This document shows positions 62,881 to 64,000 of a stretch of DNA of 64,000 bases, in pieces. Positions within the stretch are counted from its first letter, which is position 1; every line of letters begins with the position of its first letter. The translations under genes and the position numbers were made by a program. The DNA lies in NCBI RefSeq assembly GCF_000208745.1, contig NC_030859.1:16452143-16516142 (forward strand), read 5' to 3'. This stretch comes from Theobroma cacao (taxonomy: Eukaryota; Streptophyta; Magnoliopsida; Malvales; Malvaceae). A model generated the notes under the pieces. That model made no database searches, was not told the DNA's origin, and saw only the letters and a list, made by a program, of their open reading frames with translations.

Positions 62881-63522
62881 GGCTGACTGAAAATAATATT
62901 TTCATGACACAGAATAAAACTCTTGTTTTTCCTCTCAACAGTTTCCAATTAACAGAACGGTTCTTTATTTATTTATTGTTTCACTTTATAACGTATGACT
63001 TGGTTTAATGAAGTTGAGTCTTTCAGTTAATTTATTTATTAAAAATAAACAAAATCCTACCAATAGTTTTCTACATCCTACAATGCTTTTCCACTAACAG
63101 TAGCTTAGCTTCTCTTTACAACATTTTTAGAGCAAATCTACTCCCATAGAATTTCCTCCAGAAGTTGCCACCAGGCCAAACTAAATTTGCAAGATCTCTT
63201 GGGATGATATTACCAAGCCACACAGCCAGAAGAAAACGCATATAAGTTATATGAACTAAAAAGGTTGAACCATAGAGACAACATACAAAGATACAGTTCA
63301 TCAAACATACAAAGAAACATAATAACTTGCAGTTGTCAGACATACATAAGCCACAAACACGCATGTCCACTTATACACACAGCATAAAGATACTTAAAAG
63401 CAATAACAAACATGAAAATGGGAGGAAAAAAAGATATAGAACTTATAGAATTACCTGATAATTCACCCTAAAACGTCCAAGAAGGCGACAGTACTCATGG
63501 TAATTATCATGATCAGCAAGAC
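38557..63522 (-). CDS. XPO7: Exportin-7 / Ran-binding protein 16-like protein, 3' 21 exons
   Basis: Exportin-7 is an importin-beta-superfamily HEAT-repeat receptor that carries cargo through nuclear pores with RanGTP. Exons in transcription order: 63522-63455, 57180-57094, 56885-56733, 56653-56558, 56169-56110, 56005-55887, 54467-54380, 51562-51458, 51380-51276, 51196-51144, 51024-50961, 50857-50723, 50129-50017, 49931-49838, 49177-48958, 47499-47369, 46088-45942, 45716-45588, 43597-43499, 40966-40928, 38694-38557. All have GT/AG borders and phases agree throughout, giving 746 codons plus a stop without interruption. Family-diagnostic words include [77 protein letters not shown] and [10 protein letters not shown]. 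The animal protein is about 1,087 residues, so roughly the first 330-340 residues lie beyond the right edge. Arabidopsis At5g06120 is, from memory, the likely orthologue. The plant protein's cargo is not known to me. Confidence 0.95.
38695..40927 (-). other. Last intron of the exportin-7-like gene
   Basis: The intron has a ctcacag|gtgagtt donor on the minus strand and a ttttgcag acceptor. It is AT-rich; the plus frame 40016-40255 within it shows no domain. Confidence 0.85.
40967..43498 (-). other. Intron with poly-G runs and a 27-base tandem duplication
   Basis: The donor is gagcag|gtgatg and the acceptor is gctctgcag. Inside are G-runs at about 41778-41787 and 42107-42115, and a duplicated 27-base unit (atggaggcagctggaagcac...) at 43044-43098. 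Frames such as 42394-42651 (minus) show no domain. Confidence 0.8.
43598..45587 (-). other. Intron with a short tandem duplication
   Basis: The donor is ccacaa|gtaagtg. A 25-base unit (catcttaggtaaattctgaac) is repeated directly at 44058-44105, and an (AG)n run lies at 44627-44643. No coding similarity. Confidence 0.8.
51563..54379 (-). other. 2.8-kb intron with repeat fragments
   Basis: The donor is cagtcag|gtatacc and the acceptor is tttggcag. About 51805-51965 starts gagggtgcatttggtgcacagg, a hAT-like MITE style of end, but no matching right end is clear. Two related copies of a ~100-base piece lie at 52470-52570 and 52680-52780. No coding similarity. Confidence 0.75.
58242..58446 (+). 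repeat. 5' LTR of the intronic Copia
   Basis: It starts tgtttgctagagattttt and ends cctctcaaca. The direct repeat at 62557-62940 shares its ends and middle. Confidence 0.85.
58447..58458 (+). other. Primer-binding site of the intronic Copia
   Basis: tggtatcaaagc directly abuts the LTR end, matching the initiator Met tRNA site with one common variant base. Confidence 0.8.
58601..62556 (+). pseudogene. Broken Copia gag-pol
   Basis: Gag starts at ATG 58601 ([12 protein letters not shown]; an early stop at 58832). The zinc-knuckle region near 59195-59260 has lost its cysteines. Protease shows [13 protein letters not shown] (DSG at 59494-59502). Pre-integrase and integrase pieces lie at 59658-60600 ([59 protein letters not shown]). 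Reverse transcriptase runs from 61214 ([20 protein letters not shown]), shifts frame near 61488, and carries YVND at 61737-61748 where active enzymes have YVDD. RNase H is at 62321-62556 ([29 protein letters not shown]). The element is inactive. Confidence 0.9.
62675..62765. repeat. Half arm of the 37.6-kb MITE family
   Basis: The sequence ttcaaaaaaatacctcatta...gaggtgtcagg...ctgatagtgtatagaagctgtacactgttagtgcatcaaatatt matches the arms of the hairpin at 37600-37840 (same orientation as its right arm). The other arm is missing on the side of the N. Confidence 0.75.
62766..62880. repeat. (ATATGC/TATATA)n microsatellite
   Basis: Repeated catatgtatatacatatgc words followed by pure TA runs. The equivalent place in the left LTR has only aacatgtatatatatagg, so it expanded after insertion or is misassembled. 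Confidence 0.85.
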
Positions 63523-64000
63523 CTGACATCCAATGTAGACATGATTTTTAATTGATAAATACTGAAGGAAAAATTAATAATTGAAAAAAAAAAAAACATA
63601 ATAGAATACAAAACACAGCCTGAGAACCCAGTTCCATTTCAAAGGACAGGAGTGCCCAAGAGTCAAGCCATTGGTGTAAACTTCTCTAAAATCAACACAT
63701 CAATTAACTGTTATTATTTGATTTCCAATGAAGCATATTACAATTAAGCCACATAAAAAGTGATTACTAACAAATTTCAGCACACAAACAAACAAATATC
63801 AACAGAAAAATTCTATGCATGAAAGGGCTTGCACAAGTAGATTTTAGTTTAGAATTGTTACCCATGGATCCAGATCCATAAGTAGATAAATCCAACCTTG
63901 TTTAAGTATTTTCCCAAATTGGTGATTCATACCCAATAACTACTAGAGGGATCAATAATTCAGGTCTTCAGAGAAATATTTCATCCAACCAGATATGAGA
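63523..64000 (-). other. Part of the next upstream intron of the exportin-7-like gene
   Basis: The acceptor tgtcag|gt at 63523 marks the intron's 3' end. No further exon with the expected upstream sequence is visible before the window ends. Confidence 0.6.

Larger units (their letters stand above)
58242..62940 (+). mobile_element. Decayed full-structure Copia retrotransposon in an intron
   Basis: The left LTR (58242-58446, about 205 bases) and right LTR (62557-62940, enlarged by inserted sequence) share tttttaggaataattt, ctaatattgtgctttctata, gataacttcctattttaggg, tatataggctg and cctctcaaca. A primer site tggtatcaaagc follows the left LTR at 58447. The coding order gag, protease, integrase, reverse transcriptase, RNase H is that of Copia. 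The 5 bases on each side (acttg and gtttc) do not match, so no target duplication is seen. Stops and frameshifts occur in every domain. Confidence 0.9.
62557..62940 (+). repeat. 3' LTR of the intronic Copia, interrupted
   Basis: It starts tgtttggtggagaattttt and ends cctctcaaca. An ambiguous base (N) at 62674, a half MITE arm (62675-62765) and an expanded AT-rich microsatellite (62766-62880) interrupt the copy relative to the left LTR. The frames called here on both strands are artefacts of that repeat. Confidence 0.8.
57181..63454 (-). other. 6.3-kb intron hosting a Copia element
   Basis: The donor is attatcag|gtaattc and the acceptor is tgtcacag. Without the retroelement (58242-62940) it would be about 1.6 kb. 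The flanking intron parts show nothing else. The retroelement is on the plus strand, antisense to the host gene. Confidence 0.85.

Noticed and set aside
62634..63008. Frames across the AT microsatellite near 62.8 kb
   Set aside because: They are Tyr/Ile-rich translations of a microsatellite and contain the ambiguous base.
63116..63370. Minus-strand frame of 84 codons, suspected extra exportin exon
   Set aside because: The phase of the exon at 63455-63522 continues directly into 57094-57180, and the frame has no similarity to the family.

Overview
The window looks like nuclear DNA of a eudicot plant. It is AT-rich, its two intact genes are typical plant genes (a P-class pentatricopeptide-repeat gene and a many-exon exportin-7/RanBP16-type gene), and most of the rest is layered plant transposable-element sequence: a Tat/Ogre-like Gypsy LTR, Copia elements, a Helitron carrying RPA-like genes, a MULE, an RRM-type LINE and MITEs. 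I cannot name the species from the sequence alone. I saw no bacterial-style operon, CRISPR array, rRNA or tRNA gene.

Layout. 1-3084: tail of a long Gypsy element (tandem array, polypurine tract, 3' LTR of about 2.4 kb). 3085-8814: AT-rich non-coding DNA, possibly with one old Copia LTR. 8815-10800 (minus): a single-exon PPR gene with 13 repeats. 11796-14395: MULE-type inverted repeat and a dead MULE transposase. 14396-18031: no identifiable gene; part is probably the 5' non-coding region of the Helitron. 18037-20645: a 2,609-bp Copia element with both 479-bp LTRs and a GTAAT target duplication. 21241-33572: body of a Helitron, with replication-initiator (Rep) and PIF1-type helicase remnants, an RPA-like region and a recognisable 3' hairpin plus CTAG end. 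Its helicase is split by a 2,947-bp solo LTR with a GGTTA target duplication. 33573-35878: RRM-type LINE ORF1 remnant on the minus strand, directly next to the Helitron end. 37590-37850: a MITE hairpin. 38557-63522 (minus): 21 exons of the exportin-7-like gene, whose 5' part lies beyond the window. Its largest visible intron holds a second, decayed Copia element (58242-62940).

The two host genes are unrelated: one is predicted to act on organelle RNA, the other in nucleocytoplasmic transport. The transposons give a relative order of events. The Helitron came first. The pol-less Copia later landed in or beside its 5' part, and a long-LTR Gypsy element landed in its helicase codons and then recombined to a solo LTR. 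Every transposon protein I could follow is interrupted by stops or has altered catalytic residues, so none looks autonomous now. I did not find a new biological system. The most informative items are the nested Helitron, the exon map of the exportin gene and an assembly-suspect N inside the second Copia LTR.
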